The notes under the pieces are model-generated. The model saw only the letters and a program-made list of their open reading frames with translations. It had not been told where the DNA came from and ran no database searches. Position numbers and translations under genes: made by a program. Of a stretch of DNA of 64,000 nt, positions 47,625-57,183 are shown piece by piece (the stretch's first letter is position 1; each line of letters opens with the position of its first letter). Source of the DNA: Rebecca billardiae RCC1528 (taxonomy: Eukaryota > Haptophyta); assembly GCA_965240325.2 (NCBI GenBank), contig OZ251227.1:2356001-2420000 (forward strand), read 5' to 3'.

Positions 47625-50372
47625 CTAGCCGCGCGCGCGCGCGGCTTGCACGGGCGGAGACGAGCACAGTGGCTCGGGCGAGAGGTGGCAGCCCCAGGGT
47701 GCGTGGTCGTCGGCCGCGCGCGCAAAGCCGCACTGCAGCTCGAAGCGTGCGGCCGCGCGCAGGTCCTCGCGCTCGGCCTCGCCGAGATGGCCCATGTACC
47801 CGTACCGCGCGCTCAGCTTGAGCGCCATGTGGTAGTAGTACGGGTCGACGGCGCGCAGCAAGGGCCAGTCGGCGCGCACCGAATGGTTGGCGTGCTCGTG
47901 GTTGAGGCTCATGCGCGCCATCTCCCTGGCCGCCTTCTCGACCTGCTCGGCGCCGCCCGCCCGCCAGCGCTGCGGGCCCAGCCCGGCGCGGCGGAGCATG
48001 CGCCCGACGCTCGCGGTGTCGACGTCCTCGACCCGCAGCCGCGCCTCGGCCGTCGCGTCGACGAAAGCGTGCCAGGTCACCCAGTGCCGCAGCGCGACGC
48101 GCAGGCTCCACTCTCGCCACTGCGCCCACGCCGCCTGCCGCGCAAGCCCCTGCGGCCACGGCGGCAGCTCGACATCCGCCTGGCAGACCGCCGGGTACTT
48201 GGCGGCGTCGTGCACGTCGAAGGTCGCCGAGCTCCAGCGCGAGCTGATCGAGCGCGGCGGCGCGCGCACTAGGTGGACGACGTGAGCGAAGCGGTGCCCG
48301 CCCTGCATCCGCCTCGCGTCGTGCACCGCGTCGCGCTTGCGCCAGGCGGCGCTGTTGCCGCTGTCGAGCGCGACGAATCGCAGCCGCCGCCGCCGCCGCC
48401 GCACGTCGCGCCAGCTGAACACCGGGTAGTGGCATGTGCGCGTGCGGGAGAAGGCGTGCGGCCAGGAGACGACCGCCTGCGCGCTGTCGCCCACGACGGT
48501 GCCCTTGTCGTGCACGGTGGGTACCAGGTGGTCGAGCAGCCTGGCGGCAAACGTCGTGCCGCCCGCACCCACGCTCGTCACGAGCAGGGGCAGCGGGCTC
48601 AGCGTGCCGTTGGCGCCGCAGCCGGGCGCGTGCGCGCGCGAGCGGCGCAGCAGCGCACAGCGGCTCGAGCCGACGATCGCGAGCTGCTCGCCGAGCCCTG
48701 CGCCCGCCCCGAGCTCCGCCAGCGCCGTCAGATTCCCGTTGGCAATCACACTCACCCCTGCCTCCCCGGCCCGCGCAGAGGCCAGCTCGGCGGCCGTCGG
48801 CGCGCGCAGACACGCGGCAGCCTGCACGCTGCTGCGCGCGTCGGGCTGGGCTCGGTCGGCGTGCGCGCTGTCGGTGGCACCGTCCCGTTCCCGCCCCGTC
48901 GGGTCGGCATCGCCCTCAGCCCCGCCCACCTGCGCCATGCTCAGCTGCGCAAGGCCGAGCCCTCCCGCCGTGCGCAGCAGCAGGTCAAACCGGGCTTCGA
49001 GCCCGCTGCCACCATAGCCGCCGCCAAAGCCGCCAATCACGCGGCTGAGGACGGCGTCGACGGGGGCGGCCGCGGCGGGGCGCGAGCCTACCCAAGCGGT
49101 GCTGCCGCCGCCGCCTCGGCTGCCGGCACCCTCAGCGGCTGCGAGCCCGGAGCGCGCGTCAGCAGCCGCGCCGCGCGGCGCTGCCTGCAGCGGCGCGCCG
49201 TCCAGGCCGCGTACTCGCTGTGTGTCGCTCAGCGACCACAGCGGCCACGTGGTGGGGTCGAGGACGCGCGCGGCGAAGACGAGCCCGCCTGCGGCGCCTG
49301 CGGGCCACGCGTCCGCGTGCTGCGACCGGGGAGGGCCCGATCCGCCGCCAACGTCGCCGGGCACCGCCCTCGCCGCCGTTGCCTCCACCTGCGCCCCGCG
49401 CGCACCCGATGGCGCGGCGCGCTCACGCGGGGCACAGGCGCCGCCGCGGCCGGCGGGGCAGCTCCACACGAGCACGAGCGTGCCGTCCCCTGCCGACTCG
49501 ATGGAGCCATGCGCTGCCCCCGGCAGTAGCAGCTCGCGAGCCACCTCCGTCTCCCATGCTGCCGCCGGCCCGCCCGACCGTGACGGCCGCAGCCGAGCGA
49601 CGGCGATGCCGCCGCCGCCCGCGCCACGCGCCGGGACGAGAGCATACTCCGTGCGAGACGCGCGCCGCCCTGGCGAGAGCGGGTGCACGGGCTGGCACAG
49701 CGCGAGCGTGGGATTCCGCGGCCCGCCGTCGCCTCGCGCGCGAACGAGCGTGAAATTCAGCGCGCCCGACGATCGGCCGACCAGCGTGGCGTGCTCGCAT
49801 GTGCCGCCGCCGCTGCTCCGAGGCGCAGGCTGCGATGGCGAGCGGGCCACGCCGAGCCGCAAGCTCAGCATGCGCTCGCGCCCGTCCGCACTCGCGTGCA
49901 ACGCGCCGGGGACGAGCTCGAGGCCGTCGGGGATCTCGTCTGCGGGCAAGGCGACGCCCAGCTCCTCCCACGGGCCGTGCACACCCGCCATGCTGCCGAG
50001 GGCGTGCACGCCACGCACGCCGGCGCGCACGAAGAAGAGGAGATGTGTGTGCCGGGATGGCAGCCACGAGGGCGGCTGCAGCAGGCTGGCGGCCGTGATG
50101 CACGACTCGCCACCTGGTTGCGTTGGCGTGGGATCGTGGGCGTCGGACGCTCCGCACTCGAGGAGCCACGCGCGCAGCGATGCGTTCGCGAACGCAACGG
50201 CGTGTTGGGATGCGCGGAACGCGACGCGTGTGGCCGTGCTCGGCGTTCGATTCGTCGCGCCGACGAGGTCGGCGGTGCCACCGGTTGGGCGAGATGTCAC
50301 GCCATAAGCCGTGAGCGTGAGGATCAGCCAGGGTGCAGCCCAGGCGCACGCCGAGCGCGTTGCCCTTAGCAT
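47625..50372 (-). CDS. Membrane-anchored sulfotransferase with large N-terminal ectodomain
   Basis: 915 aa, single exon. Signal anchor at about 9-26 (WAAPWLILTLTAYGV). Residues 60-580 form a large ectodomain with beta-propeller-like segments (LLFFVRAGVRGVHALG, GTLVLVWSCPAG, TLALCQPVHPLSPG) and long Gly/Ala inserts; family not recognised. The C-terminal 320 residues look like a sulfotransferase: PLLVTSVGAGGTTFAARLL (about 597-614) fits the 5'-phosphosulfate loop, HVVHLVRAPPRSISSRW (about 699-715) the 3'-phosphate-binding Arg...Ser motif, and ARMSLNHEHANHSVRADWPL the later conserved region. Such enzymes transfer sulfate from PAPS to glycans in the Golgi lumen. Acceptor unknown. Head-to-head with the SDR gene at 50531. 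Confidence 0.75.
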   Translation of the reverse strand: MLRATRSACAWAAPWLILTLTAYGVTSRPTGGTADLVGATNRTPSTATRVAFRASQHAVAFANASLRAWLLECGASDAHDPTPTQPGGESCITAASLLQPPSWLPSRHTHLLFFVRAGVRGVHALGSMAGVHGPWEELGVALPADEIPDGLELVPGALHASADGRERMLSLRLGVARSPSQPAPRSSGGGTCEHATLVGRSSGALNFTLVRARGDGGPRNPTLALCQPVHPLSPGRRASRTEYALVPARGAGGGGIAVARLRPSRSGGPAAAWETEVARELLLPGAAHGSIESAGDGTLVLVWSCPAGRGGACAPRERAAPSGARGAQVEATAARAVPGDVGGGSGPPRSQHADAWPAGAAGGLVFAARVLDPTTWPLWSLSDTQRVRGLDGAPLQAAPRGAAADARSGLAAAEGAGSRGGGGSTAWVGSRPAAAAPVDAVLSRVIGGFGGGYGGSGLEARFDLLLRTAGGLGLAQLSMAQVGGAEGDADPTGRERDGATDSAHADRAQPDARSSVQAAACLRAPTAAELASARAGEAGVSVIANGNLTALAELGAGAGLGEQLAIVGSSRCALLRRSRAHAPGCGANGTLSPLPLLVTSVGAGGTTFAARLLDHLVPTVHDKGTVVGDSAQAVVSWPHAFSRTRTCHYPVFSWRDVRRRRRRLRFVALDSGNSAAWRKRDAVHDARRMQGGHRFAHVVHLVRAPPRSISSRWSSATFDVHDAAKYPAVCQADVELPPWPQGLARQAAWAQWREWSLRVALRHWVTWHAFVDATAEARLRVEDVDTASVGRMLRRAGLGPQRWRAGGAEQVEKAAREMARMSLNHEHANHSVRADWPLLRAVDPYYYHMALKLSARYGYMGHLGEAEREDLRAAARFELQCGFARAADDHAPWGCHLSPEPLCSSPPVQAARARG

Positions 50373-50530
50373 CGCCGCTGATCAGCACCGGACCGCCATC
50401 GCGACTGTTGATTTTCGCGTCCAGTGTGCATGCAGCCAGTCCGGAGCAGCGGAGCGTGGATCCACAGTGCCAGAAGGACTGTGCATCCCGCCCTTGTCGG
50501 TCGCGCTCTCGGCTCTCCTCCGCCGGTGCC
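50373..50530. promoter_or_regulatory. Bidirectional promoter region (sulfotransferase / SDR)
   Basis: 158 bases between divergent start codons. A perfect 10-bp palindrome GTGGATCCAC lies at 50456-50465. Inferred from layout. Confidence 0.4.
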
Positions 50531-51700
50531 ATGGGGCTGCTGCGCGGTCTCGTGCTCGCCGTATCGGCGATGGTCGCCTTGGTCGCGGTGCTGTTGGGTC
50601 TCCTCCTCTCTGGCGCGCTTGCAAAGACGGGCATCTTCCGGCGCATCGACAGCTGGGAGCTCGGCCGGGGGCAGGTCCTTAAAGGTCTGGCGCCCGTGTT
50701 CCATGAGGGCACTGCGTGGGGCTTCACGCTCGAGCAGCTGCCCGAGCTCGACGGACGGGTGGCCGTTGTCACTGGCGCGTGCTCGGGGCTGGGCTACTGG
50801 TCCGCACACCACCTTGCCCACGCAGGCGCGACCGTCGTCGTCGCATGCCGCACCACGGCCAAGGGCGAGGAGGCGGTCGCGTCGATCCGCGAGTCGACGG
50901 CGCGCGGCGAGCTGCACGCGCTCGCGCTCGACCTCTCGTCGTTCGCCTCCGTGCACGCGTTCGCGCGCGCGGTGAACCAGCGCTTTAGCTCGGTCGACTC
51001 GCTGATCCTCAACGCGGGCGTGATGGTGCCACCCTTCTCGCTCACCGCCGACGGCCTCGAGAGTCAGATCGGCGTGAACCACTTTGGGCACGCGCTGCTC
51101 ACGCGCGAGCTGATGCGCGCGCTGGAGGCGGCGGCCAGCGCGCGCGGCGCGTCGACGGTCGTCGCCGTCTCCTCCTCTGCGCACTACACCTCCTACCCCG
51201 AGGGCATCCTGCCCTCCATCGCCGCGATGAACGACGCGGCCCTGTACGACCGCGGCATGGCGTACGGACAGAGCAAGCTCGCCAACGTGCTCTTTGCCCA
51301 GGAGCTGGCGCGGCGCGCGGAGGCGGCGGGCACGGGCGTGCTGGCCAACTCGGTGCACCCGGGCGTGGTGAAGACCAACCTCGGGCGGCACCTCGAGACG
51401 CTCGTCAGCGCGTACCTCGGCGAGTGGGCGTGGTCGCGCTTGGACGCGCAGCTCTCGCAGGCCGCGTGGCATCCGCGCGAGGCGGCGCTCACCCAGCTGT
51501 ACGCGGCGGCGGCCCCCGACGTGATCGAGCGGCGCGTGAGCGGCAAGTACTTCCACCCAATCGCGCGCGAGACGAAGCCCGACCCGCACGCCACCAACCT
51601 CACGCTGCAAGAGCACCTCTGGGCGCTGACGGAGGCGTACCTCGATGCGCACGCAGAGGGCGAGGCGTTGGCGGGACAAGCTGTTAGCAACACTCAATGA
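50531..51700 (+). CDS. Membrane-anchored short-chain dehydrogenase/reductase, retinol dehydrogenase/WWOX-like
   Basis: 389 aa, single exon. ATG 50531 chosen because a membrane anchor follows directly (VLAVSAMVALVAVLLGLLL, about 8-26); the open frame upstream overlaps the promoter. Rossmann features: VVTGACSGLG (79-88, nucleotide-binding Gly motif), NAGV at 161-164, VAVSSSAHY with the catalytic Ser (about 215), and Y245-x3-K249 in YGQSKLANVLF. NSVHPGVVKTNLGR is the typical post-catalytic loop of the RDH11-14/WWOX-like classical SDRs, which reduce or oxidise retinoid-like or lipid carbonyls using NADP(H). Arg in VACRTTAKG after beta-2 suggests NADP preference. Substrate unknown. Confidence 0.88.
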   Translation: MGLLRGLVLAVSAMVALVAVLLGLLLSGALAKTGIFRRIDSWELGRGQVLKGLAPVFHEGTAWGFTLEQLPELDGRVAVVTGACSGLGYWSAHHLAHAGATVVVACRTTAKGEEAVASIRESTARGELHALALDLSSFASVHAFARAVNQRFSSVDSLILNAGVMVPPFSLTADGLESQIGVNHFGHALLTRELMRALEAAASARGASTVVAVSSSAHYTSYPEGILPSIAAMNDAALYDRGMAYGQSKLANVLFAQELARRAEAAGTGVLANSVHPGVVKTNLGRHLETLVSAYLGEWAWSRLDAQLSQAAWHPREAALTQLYAAAAPDVIERRVSGKYFHPIARETKPDPHATNLTLQEHLWALTEAYLDAHAEGEALAGQAVSNTQ

Positions 51701-52075
51701 CAATGCGAACACAGTTTAACAGCTAGCAGCATGCGCTGCTGATAATGCACGTCGTCGCATCGTCAAAGGACACATGATCAATAAATAATAAATGCGCTCC
51801 ACATACATATATATTATAATGATATATAAATAAAATTATTCTGGATGCCTGTGGGACATTCAATATTAATGCTGTCAATGATGACGAAGATATAAATATA
51901 GTTTTATCGCGAATAAATAAACGACGACAGATTCAATAATTCATCGCGCGCGTCGTCGCGGTATGTTGATATAGAAGATCGTCCGCCGCGTGCGGCTCAT
52001 TTTTATTTTTTAAAGCATGACCGGACGCCAGCAATAATTATAAGAGTCTCGATGATGACGACGATATTGTATATC

Positions 52076-52255
52076 ATGGCCCGCGGTGCAGGGCGGAGCG
52101 CGCAGCGTGGAGCCCGCACCAGCGGGCCCGAACCACGTTTCAAAAAGATCTTTGATCAAGAAAAAAGGGACGGGGGGCGGCGGAAAAAAAGGGACGGGGG
52201 GCGATTTTTCGGGCTGGCGGAGACCGAGTTTCGAGTTTTTGAGATCGCATTGAGA
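52076..52255 (+). repeat. Dispersed repeat A, copy 2
   Basis: Matches 45705-45859 over most of its length. It carries an extra internal duplication of about 24 bases (two AAAAAAGGGACGGGGGGCG units), which accounts for most of the length difference. Confidence 0.85.
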
Positions 52256-52962
52256 GGTCTATCAGGCCAAAAAAAACCGCGCCCAGCTGATTCCCTTAAG
52301 TAAAGTGAGATCTGGACGTCAGCTGGACGTGACATTAGTGTAACGGTTCGTTACGAGCGAATCGTACTCGTCTTCCCGGATCGCGTGACGTCCGGACTGG
52401 GCCACATCCGGATCGTCGGAGGTGACGTGCCCCGGCACGATGGGCGATGGCGGATATGCGGGACGGCGGCCTGCACGTGCCTCCGGACCCGCCTCCCGCT
52501 TGCTGCTCACGCAGTCAGCTGCGACCGTGGCGCATGATCGCAGAAGCAGTGCCGGCAGTACGGCCTGCATCAGCTAGTGCCGCGCCGTCGTGGCGCGCGC
52601 GGTACGGTTGCGCGTTTGCAGCGCTCGCCGCTCGGCGTAACGGCACGCGCGTGCGGCTCAGGTGTGTCAAATGCGGTCTCGTCGGCGCGCTTTCGCCTGC
52701 CACCTCGTGCACCCGTGCCGCCAGTTTCATCGTCTTCATGAGGACTGCTGCTGCTGTCGCCATCCGCTCTCCATCACCCCGAGTCGCCGGTCGCGCGGCG
52801 CGCGCGGTAGGCACTAGGCAGGGCGTACGGTCACTCACCCGTGCAACGGGTCAAGTGGCCAGAGTACGTCTGGTCGTTGGCTGGCACGGGCCGCAGCGCT
52901 AAAGCACCCTGCTGTCACACCCGACTCCTTCAGTACTCCGAGCTCCGCGGCACGACTCACTC

Positions 52963-53107
52963 GGCACGATCGCGGACGGGTCGGATCCGAGCTGATCAGC
53001 CAGAGTTGGACACAGTTTGGCAGCTACTAGTAGTAATTCCGATGCCGATGGCACGATCGCGGACGGGTCGGATCCGAGCTGATCAGCCAGTTGGACATTT
53101 GGCAGCT
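52963..53107. repeat. Tandem direct repeat, 87-bp spacing
   Basis: GGCACGATCGCGGACGGGTC followed by GGATCCGAGCTGATCAGCCAG occurs at 52963 and again at 53050, each followed by TTGGACA and TTTGGCAGCTA. Nearly identical over about 55 bases. Confidence 0.88.
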
Positions 53108-53273
53108 AGTTGTCAGACGGACGTCCGATTTGACGACCGGTGCCGGGTGCGGTCTCAGGTCCGCTGCTGTGATTGTGTGAAGTGTGAATGAGTCTCGCGG
53201 TCGCGCAGGCAGGGCGACGGTCGGACTAATAGCTTCAGTCATCTCAGAACCGACTTCAACTGGCGAACTGCCA

Positions 53274-55235
53274 CTACGGCGGAGAGCCGCGATTGCACGG
53301 CCACCGCGGGCCCCCAACTGCGTTGATTCTATGCAGAAAAGGACCGCGGAACGCGGTCATTATTCGACGACACTGTCGATGGCGTGCGTCGATGATGGCA
53401 CCACGAAGTCGAAGCGACGCTTCACTCGAAGCCGCATCGGGCCCATCCCGGGCGCGTAGCCCGCGGATCCACGAGCACGTCGCCGCCGAGATGCGCGTTT
53501 GCCAGAAGGGCTTATAACGATGATGGGTGTTATGATGACCGTGGGGGAAAGGGTCCATGAGCTCGTCGGCGCTGACCCGGCGGGACTTCGGGAGCATCGC
53601 GAGGCACGGGGCCAGCTGGTGGTCCAGCACGCGCGCCTCGCCATCCGGCGACACCCACAGCAGCGTCTGCCCGCCGACGAGTAGCGCGCCACCGTGGAAC
53701 GGCGTCGGCCAGAGTGCCGGCCCAACGAGCGCGGGCTCCTCGGCGAAAGAGCGGCGGCTGACTGCTTGTGCATGCTCCGAGAGGTTGTGCCTGCGCATGC
53801 CGACGCGCGCGTCGTAGGTGAAGAGCAGCACGGAGCTCGCGTCCGGGAAGTAGAAGATGCCGAGGCAGTGCTCGCCGAGCGCGCACGGGACCGCCTTGGG
53901 GAAGCCGGCGGGGGGCTCGGCCCCTGCGCCTGGTGGCGCGTCGGCGCCGTCCCACAGCTCGCGCTCGAGCAGATGGCACATCTCGACGCATGCGCCTGGG
54001 CGCCACGCGAGGCGCGCGACTGAGCGCTTGAGCAGCACGCCGTGCGGTTGGTACTGGAAGTCTGAGTAGGGCTCCAGTGGCATGGGCGTGAGCACGCCCA
54101 GCAGCAAGTGCCCGCCCATCTCGATGGCGAACGTTGGATGCTTGAACGCGAACCAGTTCGTGGCGTCAGCGCCGAGCCCGTCGTCACGGCGCACGACGGG
54201 CTCGGCCTGCACCACCGCCGCGGTGACGGGTGGCTGCTCGTCTGGGTCGTCCTCGCCCCCTTGCACCACCACCCCGGCATCCCGTGCGTTGTCACGATCT
54301 TGCAGCTCGGTCTGCTGGTGGCACTGATGCGTCTCGAGGTCGAGGAGACAGAGGCGCGCTGGGGCCGCCGCGCGCGCCAGCAGCTCCTCCGCCGGCGTGT
54401 TGGGCCGCGGAATGAAGGGGGGTTCGGCGTCTTCCAGCCCGGGCTCGCGGATACAGGGCACCGGATCAAGCACGGCCCCTGCGCTCGTGCGGCCGGTGGC
54501 GGCGGCGCGAGCGAGAAAGCGCTGCTGTCTGCTGAGCTGCGGCATCGTAGACGGATCGATGGGGCCGTGCGCCGCGCGCGCGAGCAACCCGACGGCGCTC
54601 GCGCAGCGCAGCTCGAGGCCGTCTGGCACGGCCGTCGCCGCGTCGAGCAGGGCTCGAGGCGGTGGGGCTGGTCCGTGCTCTGCCGCCGACGCGAAGGCAG
54701 CCAGGTCGAACACGGCGTCAAGCGCGTATACGTGCGAGACGTCGAGGAAGAAGACGGGCCACTCTGCGTACATGTCGTCGTACTCCTGAAAACCCACGTG
54801 GCTGACCGGCACGTCCGTCCAGAGCGGTAGCCAGCGCAAGGGCGCCCCGTCGCACACGTGCGCAGCCACGTCCGCGGCAAAGAGGCTGGCCCACCTGTGC
54901 CGCGCCTCCGCAACGACCCAGCGGCCGCGCGCCGCGAGCTTCACATGGCTTGCCCTGTGCCGGAGAGGCAGAGGTGGCAGGCGAATGCGCTCGTTCATGT
55001 TGATGCCCTCCTTCGCGCGCGTCGCAAGCGTCGGGATGCACGTGATCGACACGCCCATCCGCAGCGACACCTGCGCAAAGATGACGCATTCGAACGCGAC
55101 GCCGACGTCATCAGGCTTCACGCCGCACGCAAAGTACAGGCGCATGATGTCGGGCGGCTCGAGGTAGGCCGAGATGCAGCTGACCACGTCGAGCGGCATC
55201 GACCTCGCCCGAGATCCAGACATTCGCGAAGCCAT
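53274..55235 (-). CDS. F-box-like protein of unknown specificity, C-terminus within repeat B
   Basis: 653 aa, single exon; start ATG 55235 (MASRMSGSRARS) chosen because SMPLDVVSCISAYLEPPDIMRLYFACG (about 12-38) follows and resembles an F-box; the frame opens further upstream in GC-rich sequence. Later residues alternate strand-like segments (EMGGHLLLGVLTPMPLEPY, LGEHCLGIFYFPDASSVLLF, HGGALLVGGQTLLWVSPDG) reminiscent of a beta-propeller substrate module, with a Gln/His/acidic linker (about 330-375). The last 30 codons (IMTAFRGPFLHRINAVGG onward) lie inside dispersed repeat B (53302-53360), so the natural C-terminus may have been replaced by an insertion, or the true end is an unseen splice. 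Role in ubiquitin ligation is inference. Confidence 0.55.
   Translation of the reverse strand: MASRMSGSRARSMPLDVVSCISAYLEPPDIMRLYFACGVKPDDVGVAFECVIFAQVSLRMGVSITCIPTLATRAKEGINMNERIRLPPLPLRHRASHVKLAARGRWVVAEARHRWASLFAADVAAHVCDGAPLRWLPLWTDVPVSHVGFQEYDDMYAEWPVFFLDVSHVYALDAVFDLAAFASAAEHGPAPPPRALLDAATAVPDGLELRCASAVGLLARAAHGPIDPSTMPQLSRQQRFLARAAATGRTSAGAVLDPVPCIREPGLEDAEPPFIPRPNTPAEELLARAAAPARLCLLDLETHQCHQQTELQDRDNARDAGVVVQGGEDDPDEQPPVTAAVVQAEPVVRRDDGLGADATNWFAFKHPTFAIEMGGHLLLGVLTPMPLEPYSDFQYQPHGVLLKRSVARLAWRPGACVEMCHLLERELWDGADAPPGAGAEPPAGFPKAVPCALGEHCLGIFYFPDASSVLLFTYDARVGMRRHNLSEHAQAVSRRSFAEEPALVGPALWPTPFHGGALLVGGQTLLWVSPDGEARVLDHQLAPCLAMLPKSRRVSADELMDPFPHGHHNTHHRYKPFWQTRISAATCSWIRGLRARDGPDAASSEASLRLRGAIIDARHRQCRRIMTAFRGPFLHRINAVGGPRWPCNRGSPP
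53302..53360. repeat. Dispersed repeat B, copy 2
   Basis: Contains the dyad GACCGCG-GAA-CGCGGTC at 53342-53358, as in copy 1, with CCGCGGGCCCCCAACTGCGTT to its left. Overlaps the end of the F-box-like frame. Confidence 0.8.
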
Positions 55236-55997
55236 CGTCGTCGCACGTCCCGATCGTGAGCGCAGCGGTGCGGTTTGGGCGGAGAAGGGCGGACGCCAGA
55301 TGACGGCGGCGCCAAGTTGGCCGTCCGAGGCCGATGATGGCGGCCGCCGTCCTTGCGTCGCTCGATTGTGCGTTGGGACGGACCAAAGGAATGAGGAATC
55401 TGTTGGGACCATCAAGCGCACTTCGGCGCAGCGGCCGAGCCTATTGTACCGTGATAAACTGTACCGTGAACGGTGATGATGATTCATGAGGCACGCGGGC
55501 GCGGGCAATGTGATAGCAAGCCCGCCGCGGCGGCCCGCCGCGGCCGCGCCAGCCTGGGCCAGTGGGCATCAGCAGCACTGAGTACTCAGTTCAGGACAAA
55601 GGTCCTGCTTGAGTAAGGTCAGCGCTGCCACGGGCCGCCAGTGAAGTCTGTGAGACTGTGCGGCAGTGAGTGTGCGTCGCTTTAGTGAACAGCGCGGTTG
55701 CTGGCCGGGACGGTTACCGAATACCGTAGTCCGTACGCGGGTCCGCGTCTCGGGTTGGCCCGGATCACGCGGGGCGGGGCCGACCAGAGGCAAAGCGCCC
55801 AAGGCTGTCAGACCCGTGTGGACGAGTGACGACACGTACCTGTTAAGTGTTCGTGAGCACACTGCACGAGGCCAAACGACCGGATAGAGCAGGAAAGATC
55901 ACGCCTCGAGACGACAACTGTCGTGCGCTCATGGCTGGCGCGCCACCTGCATGAGTGGACACTCTGCGAAGTGCATCATCACGCCAAGCCGTGGTGC
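55236..55997. other. Intergenic region
   Basis: Upstream of the F-box-like gene and downstream of NIPSNAP. No supported frame. AT content rises near 55430-55480 and 55840-55920. Confidence 0.4.
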
Positions 55998-56853
55998 TCA
56001 TTGCCACAGCGAGAACGGCGCGGGTCGGTAGAAGGCGGTCGAGAAAGACTGGACCATGGGCGCGACCTCGCCGATCGTGGCGCGCCACTCGGTGCTCCTG
56101 CGCCCCGCCTCCCTGCCGCGCATGGCCTCCTGCATCGACGCGTAGCGCCACACCTGGCGGCGGCGGCGGGGGTCGTGGGAGGCAGAGAGTCGTAGCGTGA
56201 GTTGTGCCGCACTGATGTGGCACCGGCACGGCGCCTGCTACCGTCCCTACGCCGTGTTGTCGCGCGCGCGGCGCGGAGCGCGGCGCAGCGCCCACCTCGA
56301 CGAATCGATTGAGAGGGCCTACGTCTGTGTACGCCATCATCGCGATCTGCGCGCGGCGCTCCTCGTCCGCCTCGATCTTGCTGGGCAGACCACGCGCAAA
56401 CGCTTCGCGCAGCTTGGGGATGGGGTTGTACCCCAGTTCGAGCTGATACTCGCGCCACTCGTAGACACCAGGCTGCGCGGCTGTGTCCGGGATGGCAAAG
56501 TGTGTCGCAGAGCCGTTTCCGGCAGCACCCGCCGCGAGCGTGCACTCGAGCGCCTCCGCGTAGATCTCGCTTGAATCACCAGCTACGTTGGCGAGACCGC
56601 CCGCCTCGTGAGCCCGCTCAACCTCGGCCTCGGACGCATCGCGCTCGTCGAGCGAAGCCCAGCTCGACAGGTGCAGCACTGCGGAGAGGTCTGCACCAGC
56701 AGCGGGTATGAGCGTTGCCAGGTAACCAGGCGGCGGTTTGGAGGCGGCAAGGTGCGCACCGTACGCCTTCAGATAGCCCTTGCGCCCCGCGGCGTGCAGC
56801 GAGCAACGCCTCACCTCGAGGAAGCCGACCGCCTGGACAAGACGAGACGTCAT
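55998..56853 (-). CDS. NIPSNAP family protein
   Basis: Two exons, 56853-56296 and 56153-55998, phase 0, 237 aa; the intron is 142 bp, GTGGG...CGCCAG. Two ferredoxin-like halves typical of NIPSNAP: residues 1-100 with FLEVRRCSLHAAGRKGYLKAY, and 125-237 with VYEWREYQLELGYNPIPKL, MMAYTDVGPLNRFVEVWRYAS (the join restores FVE|VWRYAS, matching the family's N-x-V-x-x-x-WRY motif) and W at the end (STAFYRPAPFSLWQ). Mitochondrial in animals, linked to mitophagy and vesicle-related functions; biochemical role unsettled. No obvious presequence here. Confidence 0.85.
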
Positions 56854-57183
56854 GGCCCGGATGCACGCGGCTTGACGGCGGAGACGACGACGATGGTGGC
56901 GGGACCACCGTCACCACCCTTGGTTTTGCGGAATTGCCGCCAATTGCGGCCGATGATTGCGGGCGCGCATCAAGGTTTTTTTTATTTTTTTTCAGCGTGA
57001 GCGTCGAAAGTGATTTATCTGCGTGGGTCTGCCCCCCCACGGACGCACCCTTCCACTTGAACGCAGGGCCAGGACCGAGAGCGCTGCTCCGGTCTGTCCG
57101 GTCTCCGGAAGCCACACTCAGTCAATATTAAATGCCACCCCCACGACTGCACGAGCCACGGTCCGGCAGCTACTCATATATCC
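56854..57183. other. Intergenic region
   Basis: Contains a T-rich tract (TTTTTTTTATTTTTTTTC, about 56974-56991) and otherwise GC-rich sequence; no gene. Confidence 0.45.

Larger units (their letters stand above)
51701..53273. other. Gene-free spacer with repeats
   Basis: 51720-52070 is very AT-rich (AATAAATAATAAATG, TATATATTATAATG), probably the SDR 3' UTR and beyond. Dispersed repeat A copy 2 follows at 52076-52255. 52440-52900 is GC-rich with a minus frame (MATAAAVLMKTMKLAARVH...) that I cannot support. A tandem pair of 60-base units lies at 52963-53107. Confidence 0.5.

Noticed and set aside
48273-49529. 418-codon plus frame opposite the sulfotransferase
   Set aside because: Antisense shadow with Ala/Arg/Gly/Pro composition and no motif.
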